This document shows positions 9,601 through 17,122 of a stretch of DNA of 61,443 nucleotides, one piece after another. The translations under genes were made by a program, and so were the position numbers. The notes below the pieces were generated by a model. That model did not search any database. It was given only the letters and a program-made list of their open reading frames with translations, and was not told where the DNA came from. How positions within the stretch are numbered: position 1 is the first letter of the stretch; every line of letters starts with the position of its first letter. Source of the DNA: Rhodospirillales bacterium (GTDB lineage Bacteria; Pseudomonadota; Alphaproteobacteria; BOG-932; Roseiterribacteraceae); assembly GCA_003165335.1 (NCBI GenBank), contig PLTD01000083.1:1-61443 (forward strand), written 5' to 3'.

Positions 9601-9832
9601 TGGCACGACAATGATCTCGTTTGGAGGTTTGCCTCGTTTTTTGCGTTCGAACCTGCGTTGTTTGGTCGTCTTTTGCACTGCCGTTTATACCAATGCTCAC
9701 GCAGGAGCCATTAAAGCTACTCGGCAACAGGCCCTGGCCAATGCGCTAAACTTTCTCCTAATTCCTCCCGCACCGACGCTGCCCAGTGTCCGCATCGTCG
9801 ACCGGTGACCTGACACGACTCCATATTGCAAG

Positions 9833-10069
9833 ATGCAAATCGATCGAAGTTGGGTAATTGTCATACACTTTGTCTGGACCGTTGCCATTTCTGGGTACGC
9901 GTTTGGAATCCGTAGCCTCTGGTTTGATTTGATAATTTTGGCAAACGCCGCCGCCGCCGCCGCCGTCGCCATGTTTCGAGGTGAAAAATACGGAATATTA
10001 AAAGTTACTTTGTGGGACGAGGTTTTGGGCTTTGTCACCGTTATGGTCTTAGCGCACTTGTTCTATTAG
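9833..10069 (+). CDS. Possible small membrane protein
   Basis: 78-aa frame with three hydrophobic stretches (VIVIHFVWTVAISGYAF, FDLIILANAAAAAAVAMF, VLGFVTVMVLAHLFY). The alanine run is encoded by a GCC-rich tract near 9945-9970. No strong ribosome-binding site precedes the ATG and I do not recognise the family. The regular spacing of membrane-like segments is the only support. Confidence 0.35.
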   Translation: MQIDRSWVIVIHFVWTVAISGYAFGIRSLWFDLIILANAAAAAAVAMFRGEKYGILKVTLWDEVLGFVTVMVLAHLFY

Positions 10070-10200
10070 AGTCAGCGCTTGGGATTCAATGGAGGCTGGC
10101 TGTTGTCGCCGTTGAAGTGATATTCGGTAAAAGTGGTTTCCTGGACCCTTATCCTTCCGGCCCCACAACCTGCACATTGCCCCCAGCGGCATGGCGTTAG

Positions 10201-10260
10201 ACCCAATCGACAAGAGATTCGCCAAAGTGGTAATGGCCAATTCCTTCCCCGGGCACCATT
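10201..10260. repeat. 60-bp direct repeat, left copy
   Basis: Matches 11580-11639 at 53 of 60 positions, same orientation, 1379 bp apart, including an identical AAAGTGGTAATGGCCAA core and an identical TCCCCGGGCACCATT end. On the minus strand both copies read as the same protein tail, M-V-P-G-[ED]-G-[IF]-G-H-Y-H-F-x-E-S-L-V-x-W-V followed at once by a stop, so they may be the 3' ends of two decayed copies of one gene. The CCCCGGGCACCA end also resembles a tRNA 3' end; I cannot decide between these readings. Confidence 0.8.
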
Positions 10261-10281
10261 TCCCTGATAGCGTTTGGGCGT

Positions 10282-10686
10282 TTACTGCGCAGCTTCCAAG
10301 AAGGGGTTGCGGATCGTCAGCCCGCCGATAATGCGGCCATGCTGCATGTCCTCGGAATAAAGAATGTCGCAGCCGGCTTCGACGGCGGCGGCGACGACCA
10401 GGGCGTCATAAAATGCAAGGCCGTGGCTGCGGGCGAGCGCAACGGCGCTCGTGTGGGTGTCGAGCGTCAGGGGCCGCACAGCGTCGAAAGATAAGCGAAA
10501 TTGGCTTAAGGCAAGCTCGATATCCGGCCAGTCATGTTTCAACTTGCGGCGCGCGACGCTCACGAATTCATTGAGGACCTGCACCGAGACCACTCCCCCG
10601 CCGCGCAAGACACGGTCGGCCTGCATTTTTCGAGGATCGGACGTGACGGTGTAGACGAGCACGTTCGTGTCGAAGAAGGCCGTCAT
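10282..10686 (-). CDS. vapC: PIN-domain ribonuclease toxin (VapC family)
   Basis: 134-aa PIN-domain protein, expected to be a Mg2+-dependent RNase acting as the toxin of a type II toxin-antitoxin pair. The acidic active-site set is visible: Asp6 in FFDTNVLVY, Glu40 in LNEFVSVAR, Asp94 in FYDALVVAAA and Asp113 in LYSEDMQHG. The start overlaps the antitoxin stop by 4 nt, the usual arrangement. It lies in the low-GC accessory stretch between two direct repeats, suggesting acquisition. The RNA target cannot be told from sequence. Confidence 0.9.
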   Translation of the reverse strand: MTAFFDTNVLVYTVTSDPRKMQADRVLRGGGVVSVQVLNEFVSVARRKLKHDWPDIELALSQFRLSFDAVRPLTLDTHTSAVALARSHGLAFYDALVVAAAVEAGCDILYSEDMQHGRIIGGLTIRNPFLEAAQ

Positions 10687-10916
10687 CGCTCATTGGCCTC
10701 GTCCCGATCGAACCTATAGTCGTCGGGCAAGGTCCAATTCAGTGAAGCCAGCCGATCGAGCGCACGCCGGCGCCGCTGTTCTTTTGTTTCGACCGCGATG
10801 GACGCGTCTTTCGCGGCTACCACGTTCAACTCGTCGCCGGCTTTTAGCCCCAGCTCATCCACCAGCGCCTTGGGCAGCCGCACGGCCAAGCTGTTGCCCC
10901 ATTTCGAAACCTGCAT
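10683..10916 (-). CDS. vapB: AbrB/MazE-type antitoxin partner of VapC
   Basis: 77-aa antitoxin. The N-terminal half is an AbrB swapped-hairpin DNA-binding domain: MQVSKWGNSLAVRLPKALVD followed by LGLKAGDELNVV. The C-terminal half, rich in arginine then acidic (QRRRRALDRL, LPDDYRFDRDEANER), is the expected toxin-binding tail. It is first in the pair and overlaps vapC by 4 nt. Autoregulation is likely through the palindromes directly upstream at 10926-10969. Confidence 0.9.
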   Translation of the reverse strand: MQVSKWGNSLAVRLPKALVDELGLKAGDELNVVAAKDASIAVETKEQRRRRALDRLASLNWTLPDDYRFDRDEANER

Positions 10917-10925
10917 GTCCGCCTC

Positions 10926-10969
10926 GATGATATCTAATATTTATTGTATATCATGATATGGATATCATC
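10926..10969. promoter_or_regulatory. Palindromic operator/promoter of vapBC
   Basis: AT-rich region immediately upstream of vapB. Outer arms GATGATATC (10926-10934) and GATATCATC (10961-10969) form a perfect 9-bp inverted repeat; inside lies a perfect 12-bp palindrome ATATCATGATAT (10948-10959). AbrB-type antitoxins bind such sites to repress their own operon, so this is the likely operator. Binding itself is inferred. Confidence 0.65.
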
Positions 10970-11055
10970 GGATTTCAAGGCATCGCGAGCACGGGATCGG
11001 CGCGCCGGCTTTTGGGGCTCTGCTTTTGCCTATACCCGCCGCTCGCAACGCGCGA

Positions 11056-11128
11056 GTCCGGGAAGCTCAGTTGGTAGAACAGGCGATTGAAAATCACCGT
11101 GTCGGGTGTTCAAATCCGCCCCTAGACG
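11056..11128 (+). pseudogene. Decayed tRNA-Phe (GAA) remnant
   Basis: Reads along its length like a tRNA-Phe: acceptor GTCCGGG, GCTCAGTTGGTAGAAC D-arm, anticodon loop TTGAAAA with GAA, GTGTC variable region, T-arm with TTCAAAT and acceptor CCTAGAC. Pairing is damaged: C-A mismatch in the acceptor, GCTC against GAAC in the D stem, C-A in the anticodon stem and two mismatches in the T stem. No encoded CCA. It therefore looks like a dead copy, perhaps left by an element that integrated at a tRNA-Phe gene. Confidence 0.65.
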
Positions 11129-11579
11129 GAACGCTCAGTGTTGTCTGGTCCGGACACATTATCTCTTCAAAAGTCCGTATCCTGAGCGAGCTGTTCTCTG
11201 AACAGCGGGAGAGGCTGGGGTCTGGTGGCCACCCAGACGCCAGCGGCGCTGGATAGATCGTGGACACATAGGGTTTTGGCACCCGTACCTATCAGGGTTC
11301 ATCCAGAGCCCTCGCCTTGTCACTTGCAGAGTTGGAGTGGCGCCGACGGGTTTGCGTCGTTTCATGTATAACTGCGCCGCTTGACGGCGATTTCCAGCAA
11401 TTCGCGTTTGCTGATAATCATCCGTTGGTCGCCCACATTTGTTCGACCGTTTTGAACTGGGTCAGGGACATGAGCGGGCACCCCAGCGTAACCGCCTCAG
11501 ATTGCCTTCCGTAGGGAGCGTCGGGCTAGCCGGTCTGCCCGCGCACCACCTCCTCATCGGTGCCGGGTCATCGTATCAA

Positions 11580-11639
11580 ACCCATACGACGAGAGATTCA
11601 TCAAAGTGGTAATGGCCAAATCCGTCCCCGGGCACCATT
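11580..11639. repeat. 60-bp direct repeat, right copy
   Basis: Partner of 10201-10260 (7 mismatches in 60). On the minus strand this copy lies at the end of an open frame of about 50 codons that stops right after the W-V of the shared tail, which favours a gene-fragment origin. With the left copy it brackets vapBC and the tRNA relic. Confidence 0.8.
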
Positions 11640-11765
11640 CGCCGTGCGACTCCATTTTGTACCGCAGTCTCAATTTTGCTGGCGTGAGCCCCGTCGCCTG
11701 GGGTACGCCTGTAGAATGACGAACGGCGCTTCAGATCGCCGAATCATCTCCAGGAGGAATTTGGG

Positions 11766-13886
11766 GTGTCCACAGGTTTTCCGCATTTGATGTCGCCGGG
11801 CCGCATCGGCTCGCTGCAGCTTAAGAACCGAATTTTCATGACCGCCATGGGCGATAATCTCGCCGAGGACGACGGCATGTGCGGGGCGCGGACGCGCGCC
11901 TATTACGCCGCACGGGCCAAGGGCGGTGCGGCGCTGCTGACGGTCGGATCGGTGTCCGTCGGCTATCCGGTCGGATCGAACTGCCAGTTCCAGGTCGCTC
12001 TATCGGGCGACCGGCATATACCGTCGATCAAGGGCGTCGCCGACGTGGTGCACGAGCATGGGGCCAAGTTGGCTCTCCAGCTGCATTTCGGCGGGCTGGT
12101 CGCGATGACGGATATGAAGGAGGGACGGCCGGTCTGGTGTCCATCCGTACCTCTGCCGCCCAAGCCCGGCGACGTCATCGACGGGTTCCTGCCGGAAGAA
12201 TTGGCCCAGGCCGATTTCGCCCAGGTGAAGGATGTTCAGTTCAAAGTCATGACGGCGCAGGACGCCGAGCATCTGATTCAAATGTTCGCCGATGCCGCAG
12301 CCCGCGCAAAAGAGGCGGGGGCCGACGGCGTGGAACTGCACGGCGGCCACGGCTATATTTTTTCGTCCTTTATTTCGCCCGCCAGCAACCGGCGCACCGA
12401 CGAATATGGCGGCCCGCTGGAGAATCGCGCCCGGCTTCTGCTGGATGCGGTCAAGGCGGTGCGCTCCCAAGTGGGCCAGGATTATCCCGTTTGGTGCAAG
12501 ATCGACGAGGAAGAATTCGGCAAGGAAGACGGCATCCGGATCGAGGATGCCCAAAAGCTCGCAAAGCTGTTGCAGGAGGCCGGGGTCGATGCGATCACCG
12601 CCTCATCCTATGCCGACCAGTCCCAGGGCAAATATCATTCGGGCTCCAACATACCGCATAAGCCGGAACTGATGATTCCGGGCGCCATCGCCATCAAATC
12701 GGTGCTGGATATCCCGGTCATCACATCGGGCCGGATCGAACCGGAGGCGGCGGAGAAATATATCGGCGAGGGCAAATTCGATTTCGTCGCGATGGGCCGC
12801 AAGCTGTTGGCCGACCCGGAATTGCCGAACAAGCTGAAAGCCGGCAAGCCCGAGGATGTGAGGCCCTGCATCTATTGCTATGCATGCGTCAGCCAGATCT
12901 ATTTCAGCAAGAACGTCAAATGCGCGGTCAATCCCGAGACGGCGTTCGAGCGCGAACGGGCGATCGGATCGGGCGGCCATAAGCATGTGGTGGTCATCGG
13001 CGGCGGCCCCGGTGGCATGGAGAGTGCGCGGCGTCTTGCGCTGAAAGGGCATAAGGTCACGCTGCTGGAGCAGTCGGACCGGTTGGGCGGCACAGTGCAG
13101 TTCGCCTCTATCGCCTATGCACCGAACGAGCGGATATTGAACTGGCTGAAGCGCCAAGTCGCGGCGCTGCCGATCGACGTGAAGTTGAAAACCTCGGCGA
13201 CCCCTGAACTGCTAAAGTCGCTGAACCCCGACGAAGTGGTGGTGGCGACAGGTGCGATCCGCACTATGCCGCCGATCCCCGGCAGCGACCGGGCGAATGT
13301 GTTCAGCGGCGATGAGATGCGCAGCCTGGTGCTGGGCGAAAATCTGGATAGCCTGAAAGGCAAGACGAGCTGGACGACGCGCATCGCAGCCAAGGCCGGT
13401 TCATTCACCGGCGTGACGCGCAGCCCCGAGCTGATCCGTGAGGCGACAAAGGCCTGGATGCCGCTAGGCGATAAGATCGTCATCATCGGCGGGGAGCTTG
13501 TGGGCGTTGAGCTCGCCGAATTCCTGGCCGAACGCGGCCGCAAGGTGACGGTGGTGGACGAAGCTCCGCGTCTTGGCGCTGGGCTTCATATCGTCCGCCG
13601 CTGGCGGGCCTTGTCGGAGGCGCGCGACCTGGGCGTCGTGTTGCTGCCCGGCATGAAGGATATCGCCATCGGCGCCGACCGTGTGACCTTCTCCGACGCC
13701 GATGGGCTCAGTCATGTCGTCGAGGCGGATAATGTCATCGTCGCCAAAGGTGCAACCGGCAATCTGGCCTTGGCCGAATCACTCGCCGCCGCCGGATTCA
13801 AGGTTCATACGGTGGGTGATTGCAACGGTGTAGGCTATATCGAAGGCGCCATTGCCGGCGCTGCAGATGTGGCGATGGCGATTTGA
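11766..13886 (+). CDS. Old-Yellow-Enzyme-type FMN/FAD/Fe-S oxidoreductase
   Basis: 706-aa flavoenzyme of the 2,4-dienoyl-CoA reductase / 2-enoate reductase group, which reduces C=C bonds conjugated to a carbonyl using NAD(P)H. Seen: N-terminal OYE TIM barrel (about 1-370) with SPGRIGSLQLKNRIFMTAM and DGVELHGGHGYIFSSFISP, a cysteine cluster CIYCYACVSQ plus a later Cys for a [4Fe-4S] centre, an FAD-binding VVVIGGGPGGMESARRLA and a second Rossmann motif IVIIGGELVGVELAEFLAERG. Start is a GTG with AGGAGG upstream. The substrate is unknown; relatives act on unsaturated fatty acyl-CoAs, steroids or bile acids. The following Gfo/Idh gene and distant acyl-CoA genes do not settle it. Confidence 0.88.
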   Translation: MSTGFPHLMSPGRIGSLQLKNRIFMTAMGDNLAEDDGMCGARTRAYYAARAKGGAALLTVGSVSVGYPVGSNCQFQVALSGDRHIPSIKGVADVVHEHGAKLALQLHFGGLVAMTDMKEGRPVWCPSVPLPPKPGDVIDGFLPEELAQADFAQVKDVQFKVMTAQDAEHLIQMFADAAARAKEAGADGVELHGGHGYIFSSFISPASNRRTDEYGGPLENRARLLLDAVKAVRSQVGQDYPVWCKIDEEEFGKEDGIRIEDAQKLAKLLQEAGVDAITASSYADQSQGKYHSGSNIPHKPELMIPGAIAIKSVLDIPVITSGRIEPEAAEKYIGEGKFDFVAMGRKLLADPELPNKLKAGKPEDVRPCIYCYACVSQIYFSKNVKCAVNPETAFERERAIGSGGHKHVVVIGGGPGGMESARRLALKGHKVTLLEQSDRLGGTVQFASIAYAPNERILNWLKRQVAALPIDVKLKTSATPELLKSLNPDEVVVATGAIRTMPPIPGSDRANVFSGDEMRSLVLGENLDSLKGKTSWTTRIAAKAGSFTGVTRSPELIREATKAWMPLGDKIVIIGGELVGVELAEFLAERGRKVTVVDEAPRLGAGLHIVRRWRALSEARDLGVVLLPGMKDIAIGADRVTFSDADGLSHVVEADNVIVAKGATGNLALAESLAAAGFKVHTVGDCNGVGYIEGAIAGAADVAMAI

Positions 13887-13904
13887 GTTAAGGGAATTTG
13901 GATA

Positions 13905-14052
13905 CCAAGACGCTAAGGCACCAAGGAATCATATCGTTATTGCGAGGAGTGCAGCGACGAAGCAATCCAGGACTGCCGGTGCTTGAAACTTTGGAATGCT
14001 TCGCTGCGCTCGCAATGACGATCAGTACCAACTTGGCGCCTTGTGATCTTGG
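13905..14052. repeat. Nested inverted repeat (REP/MITE-like)
   Basis: Between two co-directional genes. Outer arms at 13905-13925 and 14032-14052 are inverted copies (CCAAGACGCTAAGGCACCAAG against CTTGGCGCCTTGTGATCTTGG, 4-5 mismatches). Inside, ATTGCGAGGAGTGCAGCGA (from about 13939) pairs with TCGCTGCGCTCGCAAT (ending about 14017). The inner unit is the kind of dispersed palindromic repeat seen repeatedly in sphingomonad genomes. No coding content. Confidence 0.7.
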
Positions 14053-14124
14053 TGGTTCTCTTCGCTTTCGTCGGACAGGCTGAGCGGTAGCCGTATCGAT
14101 GCCCGAAACCCCAAGGAAGTTTGC

Positions 14125-15108
14125 ATGCTGCGCATAGGATTGTTGGGTGCGGCGAAGATTGCGCCGATGGCGATTGTTGCGCCGGTCAAGCAGGTTCCGG
14201 AGGCGAGTCTGGTGGCTGTTGCGGCGCGAGACCTTCTGCGGGCGCGGGAGTTCGCGGCCAAAAGCGGGATCAAACGCGTCCATAAAAGCTATGACGCGAT
14301 GATCGACGACCCTGAGATCGACGCGCTTTATATCCCGTTGCCCAACGGACTCCATGGGAAATGGGCGATCAAGGCGCTGCGCGCGGGTAAACATGTGCTG
14401 TGCGAAAAGCCGATCGCGGCCAATGCCGAGGAGGCCGAGGCGATGGCCCAGGCGTCGCGTGAGACCGGCAAGGTTCTGATGGAGGCGTTTCATTACCGCT
14501 ATCATCCGCTGGCCCAGCGGATGGTCGATATCGTGGCGAGCGGGGAGCTGGGAACCATTCAACATATCCAGTCGACCATGTGCTTCCCGCTGCCGATCTT
14601 CAAAGACATCCGATATAATTTCGGCCTGGCCGGCGGGGCGATGATGGATGCCGGCTGCTATGCGGTTCATATGGCGCGCCTGATCGGCGGGCCGGACCCG
14701 GAGGTAGTGTCGGCGGTGCCGAAACTACGCGACGCCAAAGTCGATCGGGCGATGGAGGCGCAATTGCGCTTCAAATCCGGCGCAACCGGCACGGTGTCAG
14801 TTTCGATGTGGTCATGGAAGCTGCTCAATATCTCGCTGCGCGTTACCGGCAGCCTGGGCGAGATGCGGGTCATCAACCCCGTCGCGCCCCAAGCCTGGCA
14901 CCGGCTGACGGTCAAGACCGAGAAGATGAAGCGCAGCGAAAACCTGGGCAGGCGCCCGACCTATCTCTATCAGCTGGAAGCCTTTGTGAAGGCCTGCCTG
15001 CACGGTGGCCCGATCCTGACCTCGGCCGAAGACGGGGTGAAGAACATGGCGGTGATCGATGCCATCTACCGCGCGGCGGGGATGCCGGTGCGGCAGCCGA
15101 CGGCCTAA
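14125..15108 (+). CDS. Gfo/Idh/MocA-family oxidoreductase
   Basis: 327-aa NAD(P)-dependent dehydrogenase. N-terminal Rossmann fold with LRIGLLGAAKIAPMAIVAPV, the family motif CEKPIAANAEEA (EKP, catalytic Lys about 95), and a C-terminal beta-sheet domain with GGAMMDAGCYAVHMARLIGG. AAGGAAG lies upstream of the ATG. Members oxidise or reduce sugars, inositols or related alcohols; substrate here unknown. Its TAA overlaps the stop of the convergent EAL-PAS-GGDEF gene by three bases. Confidence 0.88.
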   Translation: MLRIGLLGAAKIAPMAIVAPVKQVPEASLVAVAARDLLRAREFAAKSGIKRVHKSYDAMIDDPEIDALYIPLPNGLHGKWAIKALRAGKHVLCEKPIAANAEEAEAMAQASRETGKVLMEAFHYRYHPLAQRMVDIVASGELGTIQHIQSTMCFPLPIFKDIRYNFGLAGGAMMDAGCYAVHMARLIGGPDPEVVSAVPKLRDAKVDRAMEAQLRFKSGATGTVSVSMWSWKLLNISLRVTGSLGEMRVINPVAPQAWHRLTVKTEKMKRSENLGRRPTYLYQLEAFVKACLHGGPILTSAEDGVKNMAVIDAIYRAAGMPVRQPTA

Positions 15109-16955
15109 CCTACGGTTTCAGGAATTTTCAGCGCTCGGCGGGTCGATTTCGATGCCTGGATTCGGACGCGGTTGCGGCCGGTGCGCTTGGCGACATACAT
15201 CGCGGAGTCGGCCCGCTCCATCAAAGTTGCGACGGTGTCGCCAGGGCTATAGCAGGCCACACCGAGACTGACGGTGATGTTCGCAGGGCCCACCGGCGTA
15301 TCAAATGCGTCCCCCGCGACAGCGCAGCGCAAGCGTTCCGCGAGCGCTCTTGCGTCCTGCAGGGCGACGGCGGGCATGCACACCGCGAATTCCTCGCCCC
15401 CGATACGACCGATAATATCCAAACGGCGGACATTCTCGGCCAGACAGTCAGCCATGCCGCAAAGGACGGCGTCGCCCACCGCATGGCCGCGTTCGTCGTT
15501 GACGCGTTTGAACTGGTCGATGTCGATGAAGGCCAGGCAGGGCCCCTTTACATTGGACGCGGTAAGCCCGCGCGCAACGGCGGCATCGCACTCGGATTTC
15601 ATTGCCCGCAGAAACGCGCGCCGGTTGGGAATGCCGGTCAGCGTGTCGCGGTCGGCCAGATGTTCCAACTCGTCCAGACGGCGCTTATCCAGCGTCACAT
15701 CGCGTTCTATCGCGGCAAAATGCGTGATCTTGCCCTGGGCATCGCGCAGCGGGACGATGTGCATATCAAGCCAATAGGGTGCACCGGATTTGCCGAAGTT
15801 CAATATCTTCTCGTGCACAGGGCGTCCCGCCCGTAACGACGCGTGAACAACGTCCAGCGTCGCGCGGCTGGTCCCTGGTCCTTGCAGGATGCGGGGGGAT
15901 AGTCCCAGCGCCTCGGCGGCGGTGTAGCCGGTCAATCGTGTGAAAGCCGGATTGACGTAGGTTATTATCGGACCCGGCGCCTCGAGATCGGCCGTAGTGA
16001 CCAAAATAATGTCATTCGCCGTCTCGGCGATCTGCAGAAACGGAATAGGTTGCAATAGCGGCTGTTGTGCATCGCCCATCACATTTTCGCTGTATATATT
16101 CAACCGGCGCAGCAAGTCGGGAATATTTCGTACCGTTTCGAGCGTGTCGGCCAGGGGTTGCGGCTTGCCGAGCAGATATCCCTGAATTTCCGTGCAGTTG
16201 GCCTGCATCAGCGTCGCCAGTTGTTCCTTGGTCTCCACGCCTTCCGCCAAGCAGATTATCTTGAGATCTTTGCAAAGTCCGATGATCGAACGCACGATCG
16301 TGATGGCCGCCTCATGACGATGCTCGTCCAGCGGAAGCTTACCGGTGAACGACCGGTCGATCTTGATTTTGGAAAAGGGGAAATTGAGTAGATAGCCGAG
16401 CGCGGAAAAGCCGATGTCGAAATCGTCCATCACAATTCCGACCCCGGAATCTCGGATCGCGCGCAGAACCGCCAGTGTGACGGGATCGTCCGGCATCATC
16501 TTCGTCTCGGTCACCTCCAATTCCAGCCTGGACGGTGAAAGACCGGCGGCGGCAAGGGTCGCGGCAACGACTGCGGGCAGGGAAATGTCCGCAATTTGAA
16601 GCGCCGAGACATTGACTGCGACCCCAACGTCTTCAGGCCAACTCATTGCCTCCCGGCACGCTCGCTCCAAAACCCACTGACCGATTTCACCGATAAGGCC
16701 GATTTCCTCTGCCAGCAGGATGAATTCGGCAGGTGGTACATCTCCGCGCTGAGGGTGATGCCAGCGTATCAGGGCTTCAAAAGTCGTAACGCGCCCGGTC
16801 CGCAGATCGACCTGTGGCTGGTACGCGATGTCGAAACCCTTGGTGGCGCATACTTCCCGCAGGTCTCTCTCAAATACCAGCCTGGCGTTAGGGTCCTCTG
16901 CGACAGATTCGGGTTCGCGCGCGATCGGTTCCGGTTGGGAATGCGGGTCGGCCAT
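15105..16955 (-). CDS. EAL-PAS-GGDEF cyclic-di-GMP protein
   Basis: 616-aa cytosolic c-di-GMP enzyme with domains in the order EAL (about 25-265), PAS (about 290-400), GGDEF (about 430-595). EAL residues are largely present: FEALIRW, NVSALQI, LELEVTETKMM, MDDFDIGFSALGYL (usual form DDFGTG), IKIDRSF, LAEGVET and IQGYLLGKP, so phosphodiesterase activity is plausible. The GGDEF site is GGEEF with an RRLD inhibitory-site motif five residues before it, so cyclase activity with product feedback is also plausible. Start at ATG 16955, chosen because CTCCT complement (AGGAG) sits just upstream; an upstream frame extension to 17012 lacks such a signal. The PAS would sense redox, light or ligand. Confidence 0.9.
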   Translation of the reverse strand: MADPHSQPEPIAREPESVAEDPNARLVFERDLREVCATKGFDIAYQPQVDLRTGRVTTFEALIRWHHPQRGDVPPAEFILLAEEIGLIGEIGQWVLERACREAMSWPEDVGVAVNVSALQIADISLPAVVAATLAAAGLSPSRLELEVTETKMMPDDPVTLAVLRAIRDSGVGIVMDDFDIGFSALGYLLNFPFSKIKIDRSFTGKLPLDEHRHEAAITIVRSIIGLCKDLKIICLAEGVETKEQLATLMQANCTEIQGYLLGKPQPLADTLETVRNIPDLLRRLNIYSENVMGDAQQPLLQPIPFLQIAETANDIILVTTADLEAPGPIITYVNPAFTRLTGYTAAEALGLSPRILQGPGTSRATLDVVHASLRAGRPVHEKILNFGKSGAPYWLDMHIVPLRDAQGKITHFAAIERDVTLDKRRLDELEHLADRDTLTGIPNRRAFLRAMKSECDAAVARGLTASNVKGPCLAFIDIDQFKRVNDERGHAVGDAVLCGMADCLAENVRRLDIIGRIGGEEFAVCMPAVALQDARALAERLRCAVAGDAFDTPVGPANITVSLGVACYSPGDTVATLMERADSAMYVAKRTGRNRVRIQASKSTRRALKIPETVG

Positions 16956-17122
16956 GTGTGCTCCTCTAAGCCCGCAGTCAGCCATGGGCGATGCCACCGT
17001 TTGGGGGCTCACCCGCCAAGTCGAGAGTCAGCTCGAATGCCGGTATCTACGCAGCCGCCGGCGGATCGTCCCGGGTGCACTTATGAAGGTTCCCAATCAA
17101 GCCCGACATCCTCGGAAAATAC

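Larger units (their letters stand above)
10970..11765. other. Gene-free stretch with tRNA relic and repeat
   Basis: Nearly 800 bp without a credible gene. It holds a decayed tRNA-Phe (11056-11128) and the right copy of the 60-bp repeat (11580-11639). The ribosome-binding site of the next gene, AGGAGG near 11751, closes it. The rest (11130-11570) looks like remnants of mobile DNA, but I recognise no transposase or integrase fragment. Confidence 0.5.

Noticed and set aside
11056-11128. Functional tRNA-Phe
   Set aside because: Mismatches in all four stems make cloverleaf folding poor; kept only as a relic.
11130-11570. Possible transposase or resolvase fragments
   Set aside because: Short frames on both strands but nothing matching a known recombinase motif.
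13888-14670. 260-codon frame antisense to the Gfo/Idh gene
   Set aside because: Runs through the repeat element and opposite a clear Rossmann enzyme; no motif.
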